Source: SIG440 sp045586925
GTDB lineage: Bacteria; Bacillota; Clostridia; Monoglobales; Monoglobaceae
NCBI GenBank assembly: GCA_045586925.1
Contig: JAZNBG010000030.1
Span: 9,870 to 73,869, forward strand
Reading direction: 5' to 3'
DNA length: 64,000 bases
Of the stretch, positions 1 through 8,830 are shown piece after piece. The notes under the pieces were generated by a model, which was not told the DNA's origin, searched no databases, and saw nothing but the letters and a program-made list of their open reading frames with translations. Made by a program: the position numbers and the translations under genes. Within the stretch, counting starts at the first letter, position 1. Every line of letters starts with the position of its first letter.

Positions 1-14
1 TCATCTTTTTCATA

Positions 15-389
15 TTATGTTCTTGTGATGGGGCAAACAGTAAAGCCTAAGGTTTCCTGTGAATAGTCACAAAGCGCTTTAAGTGCCGCCTCAACCTCCG
101 AAACTGTTCCTGTTACGATAAGTGTTCCGCTGAAACGGTCAACAAAACCGATTTCTGCACCGGACGCCTTCATAGCAATGTCTGCCGCAATGATTGCAGT
201 TTCTGCAGGTGACATAGTTACTATCCCTATGGCCGCCTTTGAATAATCAATTGCAGGATCCAACCCCAGTTTTTTATAGAGAATTCTGTCAGGATTTGCA
301 ATGATATGAGCAAGTGTAATCTGCTTGCCGGGAACAAGTTCCTGAATAATTCTCATTCTGTCAGAAAAATCCATAATATTGTCTGCCAT
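15..389 (-). CDS. Bacterial microcompartment shell protein, PduU/EutS type
   Basis: This 124-residue protein has the layout of the circularly permuted BMC shell proteins PduU and EutS: an N-terminal segment reading ELVPGKQITLAHIIANP, then IGIVTMSPAET, GFVDRFSGTLIVTG and a C-terminal CPITRT. Family members form hexamers that tile the shell around aldehyde-producing pathways. It starts 3 bp after the activase stop with a strong AGGAGG site, so it belongs to the dehydratase operon and the encapsulated substrate is probably 1,2-propanediol. Its stop is followed at once by an ATG (positions 13-11, reading M-K-K-M), which may start the next shell gene beyond the edge. PduU versus EutS is not decided here. 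Confidence 0.93.
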   Translation of the reverse strand: MADNIMDFSDRMRIIQELVPGKQITLAHIIANPDRILYKKLGLDPAIDYSKAAIGIVTMSPAETAIIAADIAMKASGAEIGFVDRFSGTLIVTGTVSEVEAALKALCDYSQETLGFTVCPITRT

Positions 390-392
390 CCG

Positions 393-1184
393 TTAACCTC
401 CTATCTTACAGGTAAGTCCTGTTTCTTCCACTACTTTTTTGAGTTTTTGAATATGCTCTGCAGGAATCAAATCAATTCCGTGCATTTCATAGGTTCTTCC
501 AAGACCCTTGTACTTATCCTCACCCAGTCTGTGATATGGCAAAAGGTGAAGCTCTTCAACAGTCTTAAGGCTTTTGGTAAATTCCGCAATGTCACGTATC
601 TCCTGCTCGGTATCATTAAAGGTAGGGATAACCGGCACACGGATTATAAGCTTTTTAGCATCAGCCGCAAGACGCTTTGCATTCTCTAAAATAAGCTCGT
701 TGGGCTGAGTTGTAAACTGCTTGTGCTTTTGACTGTTTATGTGTTTTATATCCATAAGATATAAATCAAGGTAAGGAAGAAGCTTTTGAATTTTGTCATA
801 CCCTGCGCAAGCTGTGGATTCAAGAGCGGTGTTAATCCCCTTTTCCTTGCACGCCCGAAGAATTGCCGCTGCAAAATCGGGCTGCGCCAGAGATTCGCCG
901 CCTGACAAGGTGACTCCGCCGCCGCTGCGACGATAATATATTCTGTCCTTTTCGATATCTGTCATAAGCTCTGCCACGGTAACGTCACGTCCCATAACCT
1001 TTTCCTTACCGTCAACGAGCATTGTTTCAATCTCTCGTTTCTGGGATTCGGGGTTGCAACACCATTTGCATCTTAAAAAGCAACCCTTAAGAAAGATTAT
1101 TGTACGCACGCCTGGCCCGTCATGAACAGAAAATCGCTGGATATCAAATATCCTTCCCGTTGTGTTTAAGTAATCGTTGTTCAT
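393..1184 (-). CDS. Glycyl-radical enzyme activating enzyme (radical SAM)
   Basis: This 263-residue radical-SAM activase should install the glycyl radical on the dehydratase encoded just upstream. The CX3CX2C iron-sulfur motif is C35-C39-C42, preceded by SVHDGPGVRT and followed by the glycine-rich GGGVTLSGGE stretch. It is short for the diol-dehydratase and choline-lyase activases because it lacks the ferredoxin-like insert with extra cysteine clusters between the radical-SAM motif and the GGE motif. In this it resembles pyruvate formate-lyase activase. The start has an AAAGGA site 7 bp upstream. It is separated from the dehydratase by 165 bp containing a large palindrome. Confidence 0.93.
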   Translation of the reverse strand: MNNDYLNTTGRIFDIQRFSVHDGPGVRTIIFLKGCFLRCKWCCNPESQKREIETMLVDGKEKVMGRDVTVAELMTDIEKDRIYYRRSGGGVTLSGGESLAQPDFAAAILRACKEKGINTALESTACAGYDKIQKLLPYLDLYLMDIKHINSQKHKQFTTQPNELILENAKRLAADAKKLIIRVPVIPTFNDTEQEIRDIAEFTKSLKTVEELHLLPYHRLGEDKYKGLGRTYEMHGIDLIPAEHIQKLKKVVEETGLTCKIGG

Positions 1185-1275
1185 TTATGTGTCCTTTCTC
1201 CGTTACCAAAACGGAGGAAAATTGTTCAGATTGTGCGATATGCCGTAAGACCGTGATAAATTTTTGCAGATTGTG

Positions 1276-1323
1276 CAATTGACCGATTGACGTGTACTAT
1301 GTGTACACAAATGAGGTCAATTG
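1276..1323. promoter_or_regulatory. Bipartite palindrome between dehydratase and activase genes
   Basis: An outer inverted repeat CAATTGACC (1276-1284) / GGTCAATTG (1315-1323) encloses an inner one GTGTAC (1292-1297) / GTACAC (1303-1308). No T-run follows, so it is not a standard terminator. It could be an mRNA-stabilising or processing hairpin that sets activase expression relative to the dehydratase, or a protein-binding site. Function is inferred; the symmetry is seen directly. Confidence 0.6.
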
Positions 1324-1349
1324 TGCAAGATGCGGAAATTTAGCCGGTA

Positions 1350-3878
1350 TTAGAAGCCTTTCTGTTCTGTTCGATTTATAATATCATCCTGCAAAGACTT
1401 TGAAAGTGTTGTAAACAGTGCACTGTAGCCGGCAACACGAACAACCAAGCCCTTGTATTTTTCGGGGTTCTTCTGTGCCTCGATAAGTGTTTCACGGCTT
1501 ACTACGTTGAACTGTACATGACTTCCCTTCTGGTCAAAGTATCCTCTTATCAACGCAACAAAGCTCTCGAGTCCTGCTGCTCCCTCTAAAGCGGAGGGAT
1601 GGAATTTCATATTAAAGAGAGTTCCATTTGATGCAATATAATGGTCAAGCTTTGCAACAGAATTAGCTGCCGCTGTAGGACCGTTTACATCTCTGCCGGC
1701 TGCAGGTGATACACCATCGGCAATAGGAGTTTTTGCAAGACGTCCGTCAGGTGTTGCACCAGTCTGTGCACCAAGAGGTACATTTGCGGATACCGGATAA
1801 AGACCTGCCTGATAAGAACCACCACGTGGGTTCTTGTACTTTTCAATAGGTTTAGTATATGTATAGGCAACATCACGGGCAAAAGCGTCAATCTCGCAAT
1901 CATCGTTACCGAACTTGGGAACTTCATTGATAAGCTCCAGAATCTTCTGGTACTTATTGCTGCCACCCTTTGAAACACCGCCTGCAACCACATTTTTATA
2001 AATCTCGGCAATCTGCTCCTCTGTTACATTTACGCCCTTTTCAGCAAGGCCCTTCACAACCTCAATGGTAACCTTTTGTGCATCATTTGAGCTGCTGTCT
2101 GCACCAAAGTTATTTTCAAGTGCTTCTTTAAGCTCTGCAAGACTGAACTGTCGCTGTTCAAAAACAAGCTTCTTGATTGCGTACAGGGCATCTGCCATAT
2201 TTGCAACACCAAAGCCCTGAGGACCGGTAAAGTTATAAACCGCACCGCCCTCCTGAACGCTCTTGCCTCTGCCGATACAATCTTCAATCATACTTGAAAG
2301 GAACGGAAGCGGTGCACGTTCCATATGTGCGAGGTCAATTGCATTGTCGGCATCAACCATAAGTTCAATCATATATTCGGTCTGTGCCTTGTATGCATCA
2401 TAGAATTCGCAGAAGGTGTTCATCTCTTTAATGTCACCTGTTTTAATACTTATCTGCTTGCCACAATCCTCACCGTTGGAGAACACAAGCTCTATAGGAC
2501 GGCACATATTAAAGAATGCAGCATCATGCCAGCCATCTGTTTTACCCATCTTCTGAGGTTCAACACAACCAATAATGTTGTACTGTCTTGCATCTTCCAA
2601 AGTCAAGCCACGGCTTACAAGTGCAGGAATAATAACCTCGTCGTTGTAGTATGCAGGAAGACCGATACCTGTACGGGTAAGTTCGCCTGCTCTGATCATA
2701 AATTCGTGAGGAGTTTTATTCCATACACGAACAGAAAGTGACGGCTGAGGAAGCATAATATGCATTGATGCATTAATACACATAAATGACAAATCGTTGG
2801 TTGTATCAACGCCGTTTTTGTCCTGACCGCCGGCGATAAGGTTCTGGAAAAGGCTGTATCCCGCAAAGCCCTGAGCCGACGCATCATCACGCACCTTTGT
2901 AAAGCTGTTGAGTTTAATCCACACACAGTCCATAAGCTCCTGAGCAAACTCACGTGTAATCTTTCCGTTTTTCAAATCCTTTTTGTAATAAGGATACATA
3001 TAGATATCAAAACGACCGGGAGAAATTGAGTGACCGTTTGATTCTGTCTGTACAAGCATCTGTATAAACCAGAAGCTCTGGCAAGCCTCATGGAAGCTTT
3101 CTGCACCAAACTGAGGAACACGGCTGCAGTTTTTACCGATTGTTTTAAGTTCCTCGCGTCTTGTGGGGTCTGTACACTTTTCTGCCATTTCATAAGCCAG
3201 ACGCGAGTATCTTTGTGCAAAAGTAATTGCCGCCTCACAGCTTTCAATAACAGCATCAAGGAAAACTCTTTTCTTTACTGCATCGCCGTCTTTGGGGTCA
3301 ATTGCAGACAAAGCCGCCTTAGCCTTTTTGATAATACCGTCATAACCAACTCTCAAAACCAAATCATAGTCAACAGTAACATGACCGATACCATTGTAAA
3401 AATAGTTTCCGGGAGTAAAGATGTTATGACTGATTGCATCAATGGTCTCGGGGCGCATATAGGATGTAGCAAGCTCACTTGTTGTCTTGCCCTTCCAGTA
3501 TGCAAAAACTTCCTTAAGAGCCTTTTTAGAATCTTCTGTCAAAACAAACGGGTCTGCCGCTCTTGTTTCAATAGTGTCAAACTCATCCTCAATCCACTGG
3601 AATGAAAATTCAGGGAAAATCTGACAGCTGCGCTGCGACTTTGTTGCACTACCAACAACAAGTTCGTCCTCGTGTATTACTATAGGAAGATTTTCCGCAA
3701 TATGTCTGAAGGCTTTTGCACGACGGGTAATCGTAGGCATACCTTCCGTATTTTTATAGGATTCGGTAAGTAAAACCGCACGTTCCACCTCGATTTCAGG
3801 AGCCTTTGCAAACAATGCATCCTTCAGGCGGTCAATACGTGGGCTTTTGGCTATATTTTCAGAATAATACTTTGCCAT
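1350..3878 (-). CDS. Glycyl-radical B12-independent 1,2-propanediol dehydratase
   Basis: This 842-residue glycyl-radical enzyme is predicted to dehydrate 1,2-propanediol (or glycerol) to the aldehyde. The thiyl cysteine and base are C438 and E440 in GCVEPQ, the two diol-binding histidines are H166 (GIGHVTVDY) and H283 (SNGHSIS), and the radical glycine is G817 in RVAGYSA. From memory, these positions equal those described for the Roseburia inulinivorans propanediol dehydratase. Choline lyase has Asp where H166 stands, which argues against CutC. Compared with Clostridium butyricum glycerol dehydratase (787 residues, recalled) there is an insert of about 55 residues before KFGNDD. A good AGGAGAGG site precedes the ATG. 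Confidence 0.94.
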   Translation of the reverse strand: MAKYYSENIAKSPRIDRLKDALFAKAPEIEVERAVLLTESYKNTEGMPTITRRAKAFRHIAENLPIVIHEDELVVGSATKSQRSCQIFPEFSFQWIEDEFDTIETRAADPFVLTEDSKKALKEVFAYWKGKTTSELATSYMRPETIDAISHNIFTPGNYFYNGIGHVTVDYDLVLRVGYDGIIKKAKAALSAIDPKDGDAVKKRVFLDAVIESCEAAITFAQRYSRLAYEMAEKCTDPTRREELKTIGKNCSRVPQFGAESFHEACQSFWFIQMLVQTESNGHSISPGRFDIYMYPYYKKDLKNGKITREFAQELMDCVWIKLNSFTKVRDDASAQGFAGYSLFQNLIAGGQDKNGVDTTNDLSFMCINASMHIMLPQPSLSVRVWNKTPHEFMIRAGELTRTGIGLPAYYNDEVIIPALVSRGLTLEDARQYNIIGCVEPQKMGKTDGWHDAAFFNMCRPIELVFSNGEDCGKQISIKTGDIKEMNTFCEFYDAYKAQTEYMIELMVDADNAIDLAHMERAPLPFLSSMIEDCIGRGKSVQEGGAVYNFTGPQGFGVANMADALYAIKKLVFEQRQFSLAELKEALENNFGADSSSNDAQKVTIEVVKGLAEKGVNVTEEQIAEIYKNVVAGGVSKGGSNKYQKILELINEVPKFGNDDCEIDAFARDVAYTYTKPIEKYKNPRGGSYQAGLYPVSANVPLGAQTGATPDGRLAKTPIADGVSPAAGRDVNGPTAAANSVAKLDHYIASNGTLFNMKFHPSALEGAAGLESFVALIRGYFDQKGSHVQFNVVSRETLIEAQKNPEKYKGLVVRVAGYSALFTTLSKSLQDDIINRTEQKGF

Positions 3879-3930
3879 TTACGTCCTCTCCTTTCTTAAA
3901 CCATACTTTTTCAGCTTTTATATTAACTCT

Positions 3931-3959
3931 ATTTTAACTCAAAAACAAAAAAATGTCAA
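3931..3959 (-). promoter_or_regulatory. Sigma-A promoter of the propanediol dehydratase operon
   Basis: On the minus strand TTGACA (3954-3959) is separated by 17 bp from TAAAAT (3931-3936), about 50 bp before the dehydratase ATG. No other transcription start is obvious between the potassium-transport genes and this operon. Confidence 0.75.
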
Positions 3960-4022
3960 CACATTTCAAAGAAAAAAACAGAAAATTTCCAAAAATTTCA
4001 AAGAAAACTGGCTGAATATATG

Positions 4023-4058
4023 AAAAAAGCGTAAATCCGCTTAAGACCTACGCTTTTT
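4023..4058 (-). terminator. Rho-independent terminator after trkH
   Basis: An AAAAAGCGTA / TACGCTTTTT hairpin lies 5 bp after the trkH stop and is A/T-flanked on both sides. It separates the trk operon from the dehydratase promoter. Confidence 0.75.
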
Positions 4059-4062
4059 GTAA

Positions 4063-5499
4063 TCATCTTTTCCAAGTATGACGTGAAAATAACACTAACA
4101 TCGGGAATATTTCCAATCTGCCTATTATCATCGCCAATGATAATATAAAGGTAGAAAAAGGTGAATACACCGAAAAATTTGCCATTGGACCCACAGCCTC
4201 AAGACCGGGACCAATATTGCTGAGTGTTGCCACAATAGCAGTAAAATTCGATGTGAAATCAAGATTGTCAAAACTGATTAAAACCAGTATCGCCGCAAAT
4301 ATAAGCATATATGCTACAAAAAACACATTAACTCCACGCAGCGTTTCATGTTCAAGTGGTTTGCCGTTAAGCTTAACCTTAATTGTGGATTTCGGATGTG
4401 CCAGAACCTTTATTTCTTTTACAATACTCTTAAACAGAATTACTATTCTTGATACCTTTATTCCGCCGCCGGTACTTCCTGCACAGGCTCCGCAGAACAT
4501 CAGCAGCACAAGAATTGTTTTTGAAAGCTGCGGCCATAAATTAAAATCCACCGTTGAATATCCCGTTGTAGTTATAATTGACGACACCTGAAAAGCACTG
4601 TGCCTGAGAGCCTGTCCCTGACTTGTGAAAGAGCCTTGGATATTAAAGAAAATAATAGCCACAGATGCCGCAACAATCCCCAGATATATCCATACCTCCT
4701 CCATTTTTAAGGCAGTTTTTATCTTGCGCATAAGGAGCAGATAATAAAACGAAAAATCTATACCGCAAAGGATCATAAATATAGTAATTACAATCTGAAT
4801 ATAAGAAGAATATCCTGAGATGCCTGCATTAGTAATTCCAAAACCACCTGTGCCAACCGTACCAAATGTCAGGGTTGAAGCCTCAAACCAATCAAGACCT
4901 CCTATCATCAGAAGAACAATTTCAATGGCCGTAAAGCCCAGATAAATTCCGTATAGGATTTTTGCGGTACTCCTCACCCTTGGCACCAGCTTGCCAACCG
5001 AATGTCCCGGACTTTCTGCCCTGATAAGATGCAAATTGCTGCCACCGGACATAGGCAACAGTGCAACAAGAAACACCAGAACACCCATACCACCAATCCA
5101 GTGTGTAAAACTGCGCCAAAAAGCCAAAGACTTTGGCAAAGCATCAACATCCGTCAGAATTGACGCACCTGTTGTCGTAAAACCCGATGCTGTTTCAAAA
5201 AAAGCATCAATAAAGCTTGGAATACTGCCCGAGAGTATAAATGGCAATGCACCAAAAATACTCATTGTAATCCAACTAAGTGCAACCGCCACGAACCCCT
5301 CCTTGGCAAACATATTCTTATCTTTGGGTTTTGAAACAATAAGGGGCAATCCCACAATCAAACATATCGCAATGCAAACAGGGAAAACCCACTTGATCTG
5401 CTCGTCATATATCAACGAACATAAAAACGGAAGCACCATAGCCGCTGCCTCTATATTCAGCACGCAGCCCAATACATAAGTAATTATTCTGTAGTTCAT
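4063..5499 (-). CDS. trkH: Potassium uptake protein TrkH/KtrB family, membrane subunit
   Basis: This 478-residue polytopic membrane protein is the ion-conducting subunit of a Trk/Ktr potassium transporter. The four pore-loop repeats are recognisable, including TASGFTTTGAS, TFGTVGTGGFG, TTTGYSTVDF with CAGSTGGGIK after it, and LSNIGPGL. About ten hydrophobic segments are present and the length is normal for TrkH. It follows trkA by 11 bp in the same operon, so the regulatory and membrane subunits are made together. A terminator follows directly. Confidence 0.95.
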   Translation of the reverse strand: MNYRIITYVLGCVLNIEAAAMVLPFLCSLIYDEQIKWVFPVCIAICLIVGLPLIVSKPKDKNMFAKEGFVAVALSWITMSIFGALPFILSGSIPSFIDAFFETASGFTTTGASILTDVDALPKSLAFWRSFTHWIGGMGVLVFLVALLPMSGGSNLHLIRAESPGHSVGKLVPRVRSTAKILYGIYLGFTAIEIVLLMIGGLDWFEASTLTFGTVGTGGFGITNAGISGYSSYIQIVITIFMILCGIDFSFYYLLLMRKIKTALKMEEVWIYLGIVAASVAIIFFNIQGSFTSQGQALRHSAFQVSSIITTTGYSTVDFNLWPQLSKTILVLLMFCGACAGSTGGGIKVSRIVILFKSIVKEIKVLAHPKSTIKVKLNGKPLEHETLRGVNVFFVAYMLIFAAILVLISFDNLDFTSNFTAIVATLSNIGPGLEAVGPMANFSVYSPFSTFILSLAMIIGRLEIFPMLVLFSRHTWKR

Positions 5500-5510
5500 A
5501 ATTCTTTTCC

Positions 5511-6878
5511 TTATACTTGTTCGAGAATATCGCTTATATCCTTAAAGCCTTTATGTGTAGTTACGATAATAACCGTATCGCCCGGCAAAATAACATCCTT
5601 ACCGCGGGGAGTAATGATTGTTCCCTGACGGTTTATGCTTGCAATCAGAATTTCAGGTTTCAAGGACAAACTTTCAATTTTCTTGTTCGAAATAGGCGAA
5701 CCTTCAACAATTCTGAACTCCAGTGCTTCTGCCTTGCCGTCAAGCACATAATGCATTGTTTCAATATTGCTGCCAATAGAATTGTTTTTGGCACGCACAA
5801 AACGCACAATGTATTCCGCCGTAATGTCCTTGGGATAAATAATTGTATCAAGGCCAAGGTTGCGTATAACTTCGTCATAGCCAATACGGTTTATTTTTGT
5901 AATCACCTTGCCGCCGGTTTTTGTCTTAGCATACAGCGACAGCATTACATTTTCTTCGTCAATGTTGGTTAGTGCAACAAACGATTCTGCATTTTCAATC
6001 CCTTCTTCAAGAAGAAGACGATTTTCCGTTCCGTCAGCATTAATAATAGAAGCCTTTGGAATGAGGCTGCACAAAAATTCTGCACGTTGGGGATTTTGCT
6101 CAATAATCTTGACATCAATACCCGATTTAATAAGGTTGTGAGCAAGATATACCGCAGTTGTTCCGCCGCCCACTATCATACAATCTTTAACCTTATTTGT
6201 TTTAATCCCGATTTTCTTAATAAAATGGGCTGCATCCCTAATCGTGGCAACAATACTGATAAAATCTCCCTCTTTAAGCAGAAAATTACCACCTGGAATA
6301 AATGCATCATCATTACGCTCTACACCACAAATCAAGATGTCACAGTTCAGCTTACTGCTGATATCAACCACTTTAAGATTGCACAGAGGCGAATCTTTCT
6401 GGATTTTAAATTTCAGGATTTCAACTCTGCCCTTTGCAAAGGTATCAATCTGAATTGCAGAAGGAAATCTAAGAGCTCTTGCCATTTCAGTGGCAGCAGT
6501 AAGCTCAGGATTAATTACCATATCAAGACCCAATTCTTCCTTGATAAGGTGAATTTCTTTGTTATATTCCGGGTTTCGTACTCGGGCAATGGTACTGCAA
6601 TTACTATTTATTTTTCTTGCGATAAGGCACGTAAGCAGATTAAGTTCATCAGAGCCGGTAACCGCAATAAGAATGTCGGTTTCCTCAATTCCTGCCTCAC
6701 TTAAAACCTCAAGGCTGGCACCGCTACCCGAAACACCCATTACATCATAAGTGTTAACCGTGTCCTGAAGAACATTATGCTTTACATCCACAACGGTAAT
6801 ATTATGATTTTCTTCACGACTAAGGCGTTCAACCAGCTTTTCGCCGACCTTGCCTGCGCCAACAATAATAATATTCAT
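5511..6878 (-). CDS. trkA: Potassium uptake regulatory protein TrkA (two RCK-N/RCK-C pairs)
   Basis: This 455-residue cytoplasmic protein has two tandem RCK modules. The first NAD-binding Rossmann fold starts MNIIIVGAGKVGEKL, and a second begins near residue 230 with CMIVGGGTTAVYLA; each is followed by a TrkA-C domain. In this family nucleotide binding gates the TrkH partner, encoded immediately downstream. The duplicated arrangement is the usual TrkA architecture, as opposed to the half-length KtrA. A clear sigma-A promoter lies upstream. Confidence 0.95.
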   Translation of the reverse strand: MNIIIVGAGKVGEKLVERLSREENHNITVVDVKHNVLQDTVNTYDVMGVSGSGASLEVLSEAGIEETDILIAVTGSDELNLLTCLIARKINSNCSTIARVRNPEYNKEIHLIKEELGLDMVINPELTAATEMARALRFPSAIQIDTFAKGRVEILKFKIQKDSPLCNLKVVDISSKLNCDILICGVERNDDAFIPGGNFLLKEGDFISIVATIRDAAHFIKKIGIKTNKVKDCMIVGGGTTAVYLAHNLIKSGIDVKIIEQNPQRAEFLCSLIPKASIINADGTENRLLLEEGIENAESFVALTNIDEENVMLSLYAKTKTGGKVITKINRIGYDEVIRNLGLDTIIYPKDITAEYIVRFVRAKNNSIGSNIETMHYVLDGKAEALEFRIVEGSPISNKKIESLSLKPEILIASINRQGTIITPRGKDVILPGDTVIIVTTHKGFKDISDILEQV

Positions 6879-6927
6879 ATATCCTATCTCCGTATTTCAC
6901 AGTATTATAATCAAAATAACCAACCTA

Positions 6928-6956
6928 AGTATAGCAAATTTCCCATTTAAAGTCAA
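6928..6956 (-). promoter_or_regulatory. Sigma-A promoter of trkA-trkH
   Basis: On the minus strand TTGACT (6951-6956), a 17-bp spacer and TATACT (6928-6933) lie about 50 bp upstream of the trkA start. Confidence 0.75.
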
Positions 6957-6969
6957 CACTAATAAACTA

Positions 6970-7015
6970 AAGAAATCATAACCACCAGCAAATGCAACAG
7001 TAGTTATGATTTCTT
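6970..7015 (-). terminator. Terminator hairpin after the 7031-7720 gene
   Basis: An AGAAATCATAAC / GTTATGATTTCT stem with a 20-nt loop sits 16 bp after the stop codon, with A/T-rich flanks. Confidence 0.65.
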
Positions 7016-7030
7016 ATTATCCGTGTTTTT

Positions 7031-7720
7031 TCATTTTGTATACCTTAGTCTTTTAATTTCGCGACTTGAACGAAAAATCATATAAACAGCAACAAACAGA
7101 ACAAATATGCAAACTGCTCCGCCTGTTGATGCCGTCATAATTAAGCGGAACGACGGATCATCGTTCTGTCCGAATGCGCTAATCATTGCCGTTTCAAGCG
7201 TAAACAGCGACACAACCGCCGAAACAAGGCTTATTGCCTTTGCCGCCGACATCAGAGGGCTTTCAAACCGACGGTACCTGACCACATTAATCATAGCCAC
7301 AACCATTGCGGTGAAGGTATACGTTGCCATGCCGATTGTATGGATATAATGATACTCAAAGCCTCTGTTTTGCCGTACTACATAAAAAACTATTACCGCA
7401 AGCGCCTGATTCATCATAAGCATTAAAATTCCGCAAAATCTGTATCTGCCAAATTCTTTCAGTCGGTTTTCACCGGGAACATCCACCTTTGCCGTGTCAC
7501 GGAGCAAAAACAACCGCATGACAATAAGCAAAATATAATACGCCGCCAATGCATAAAACCATAACTCGTGAAAGTATATTCCCGAAATCAACTGCATAAC
7601 CGCATACAAAATATTTATTGTTACCGACCCAAACAGTGAAAGTCTTACTCTTAGCTTTGGGTCATTAAGATACTGCTTTATATATCTGTTTTTCTCAAGC
7701 AAAGTCTTAACTTTTCCCAT
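7031..7720 (-). CDS. Six-TM membrane protein of unknown function
   Basis: I do not recognise a specific family. The 229-residue protein has a short cytoplasmic N-terminus and about six hydrophobic segments (for example IYFHELWFYALAAYYILLIV and GGAVCIFVLFVAVYMIF) and ends in a basic tail REIKRLRYTK. The ATG at 7720 is preferred because AGGAGG lies 5 bp upstream; an in-frame TTG at 7750 has no comparable site. It begins 27 bp after the lipid-kinase stop and is followed by a terminator, so it is the last gene of that transcript. Confidence 0.75.
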   Translation of the reverse strand: MGKVKTLLEKNRYIKQYLNDPKLRVRLSLFGSVTINILYAVMQLISGIYFHELWFYALAAYYILLIVMRLFLLRDTAKVDVPGENRLKEFGRYRFCGILMLMMNQALAVIVFYVVRQNRGFEYHYIHTIGMATYTFTAMVVAMINVVRYRRFESPLMSAAKAISLVSAVVSLFTLETAMISAFGQNDDPSFRLIMTASTGGAVCIFVLFVAVYMIFRSSREIKRLRYTK

Positions 7721-7746
7721 TTCTGCCTCCTTTGCATACAAACAAA

Positions 7747-8721
7747 TCAAACACCCGCGCTCAAAAGTTCCTTTTCTTTCGCTTTAGTGTGCACCTTGGG
7801 AACAACAAACTCAAATGCCTGAGGAATAATTTCGAAATCTGTCCTTCCGGCATCATCAATTTCACCATCGGTACAAAGACGCATTGTTCCGTCAAGGGGT
7901 GTTACAGTAATTCTTTTGCACTTTGTCCAAAAGATAACTTTCTCGATATTTTTCAATTTAATATGTGTTCCCTTCATATAAAAGGGCAGCTTGGTTAAAA
8001 AATTCAGTCGAGAAATATTGTATACGATATTTATATCCATAAACCCATCGTTTATAACACCCAACGGATTGCTCATTAGTCCACCGCCGCAAAACTTGCC
8101 GTTTGATATTGCGGTAAGAAGCAGCGGCCCGCTGTGTTTTTCCTTTCCGTCAAGCTCAATTGCCAGATTTGCACCCTTCTTCTTTATCAGAATTGCAAAA
8201 ATTGATATAAAGTATGCAAATGGCCCCGAAACAAAGGGCTTTTGCTTCATTCTGGTGGTCATATCAACCACATTGCAATCAAATCCTATGTTAAACATAT
8301 TTGCACAGTATTTGGTGTATCTTATGCCCTCTTTCGTCGTAGTATACCTTATGGCATCGCATTTCGTACAACCTGCGGTAATCTGTTCCCCCACATCAAG
8401 AAAATCCTCTGCACTGCCAAAATTTCTGCAAAAATCATTCCCTGTACCAAAGGGCATAACGCCAATTTGGTTATCAGGATGCTCCATCGCACCGTTAAGA
8501 ACCTCGCCCAGTGTTCCGTCACCACCGCAAGCAATAAATCTTGCCGCTCCATAATTTTTGCAATGCTCACGCACATATCTCTCGGCATCGCCTATGGCTT
8601 TTGTTACATATATTTCCACATCGGCTGTCAATCGTTGTGCCACACATTTGATTGACTCAGTCAGTTTTTCTATACCCTTGCCCTGACCCGCTTTGGGATT
8701 AATCACAAAAACCGTTTTCAT
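7747..8721 (-). CDS. Diacylglycerol/lipid kinase family protein (YegS/DgkB type)
   Basis: This 324-residue cytoplasmic enzyme phosphorylates a lipid alcohol such as diacylglycerol. It has the N-terminal FVINPKAGQGKG loop, the nucleotide-binding ACGGDGTLGEVLNG motif and PFGTGNDFCRN, all typical of the DAGK catalytic domain, plus a beta-rich C-terminal half. The ATG at 8721 is chosen over an in-frame GTG at 8730 because GAGGTG is correctly spaced for the ATG. It is separated from the upstream ECF gene by a terminator and has its own promoter. The exact lipid substrate cannot be told. Confidence 0.9.
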   Translation of the reverse strand: MKTVFVINPKAGQGKGIEKLTESIKCVAQRLTADVEIYVTKAIGDAERYVREHCKNYGAARFIACGGDGTLGEVLNGAMEHPDNQIGVMPFGTGNDFCRNFGSAEDFLDVGEQITAGCTKCDAIRYTTTKEGIRYTKYCANMFNIGFDCNVVDMTTRMKQKPFVSGPFAYFISIFAILIKKKGANLAIELDGKEKHSGPLLLTAISNGKFCGGGLMSNPLGVINDGFMDINIVYNISRLNFLTKLPFYMKGTHIKLKNIEKVIFWTKCKRITVTPLDGTMRLCTDGEIDDAGRTDFEIIPQAFEFVVPKVHTKAKEKELLSAGV

Positions 8722-8757
8722 AAACGACACCTCGTACCAAATTTCTTCCTTAAAAAT

Positions 8758-8786
8758 ATCTTATCATAAATTGAGGTATTATGCAA
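8758..8786 (-). promoter_or_regulatory. Promoter of the lipid kinase gene
   Basis: On the minus strand TTGCAT (8781-8786), 17 bp, TAAGAT (8758-8763), placed between the preceding terminator and the kinase start. Confidence 0.6.
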
Positions 8787-8795
8787 CAAAAAGAA

Positions 8796-8823
8796 AACCT
8801 CGCAGAAAAATCTCCGCGAGGTT
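8796..8823 (-). terminator. Terminator after the ECF S-component gene
   Basis: An AACCTCGC (8796-8803) / GCGAGGTT (8816-8823) stem is followed on the minus strand by a T-rich run, 7 bp after the stop codon. Confidence 0.8.
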
Positions 8824-8830
8824 AATAAAA

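Noticed and set aside
1190..1345. Cys-rich reading (NCSDCAICRK ... FCRLCN) on the plus strand between dehydratase and activase
   Set aside because: It is broken by stops, has no ribosome site, overlaps the palindrome and runs antisense to the operon; the TGTGC repeats explain the cysteines.
1350..3878. Choline TMA-lyase CutC
   Set aside because: Both diol-binding histidines (H166, H283) are present, and H166 is Asp in CutC; the insert and numbering fit propanediol dehydratase.
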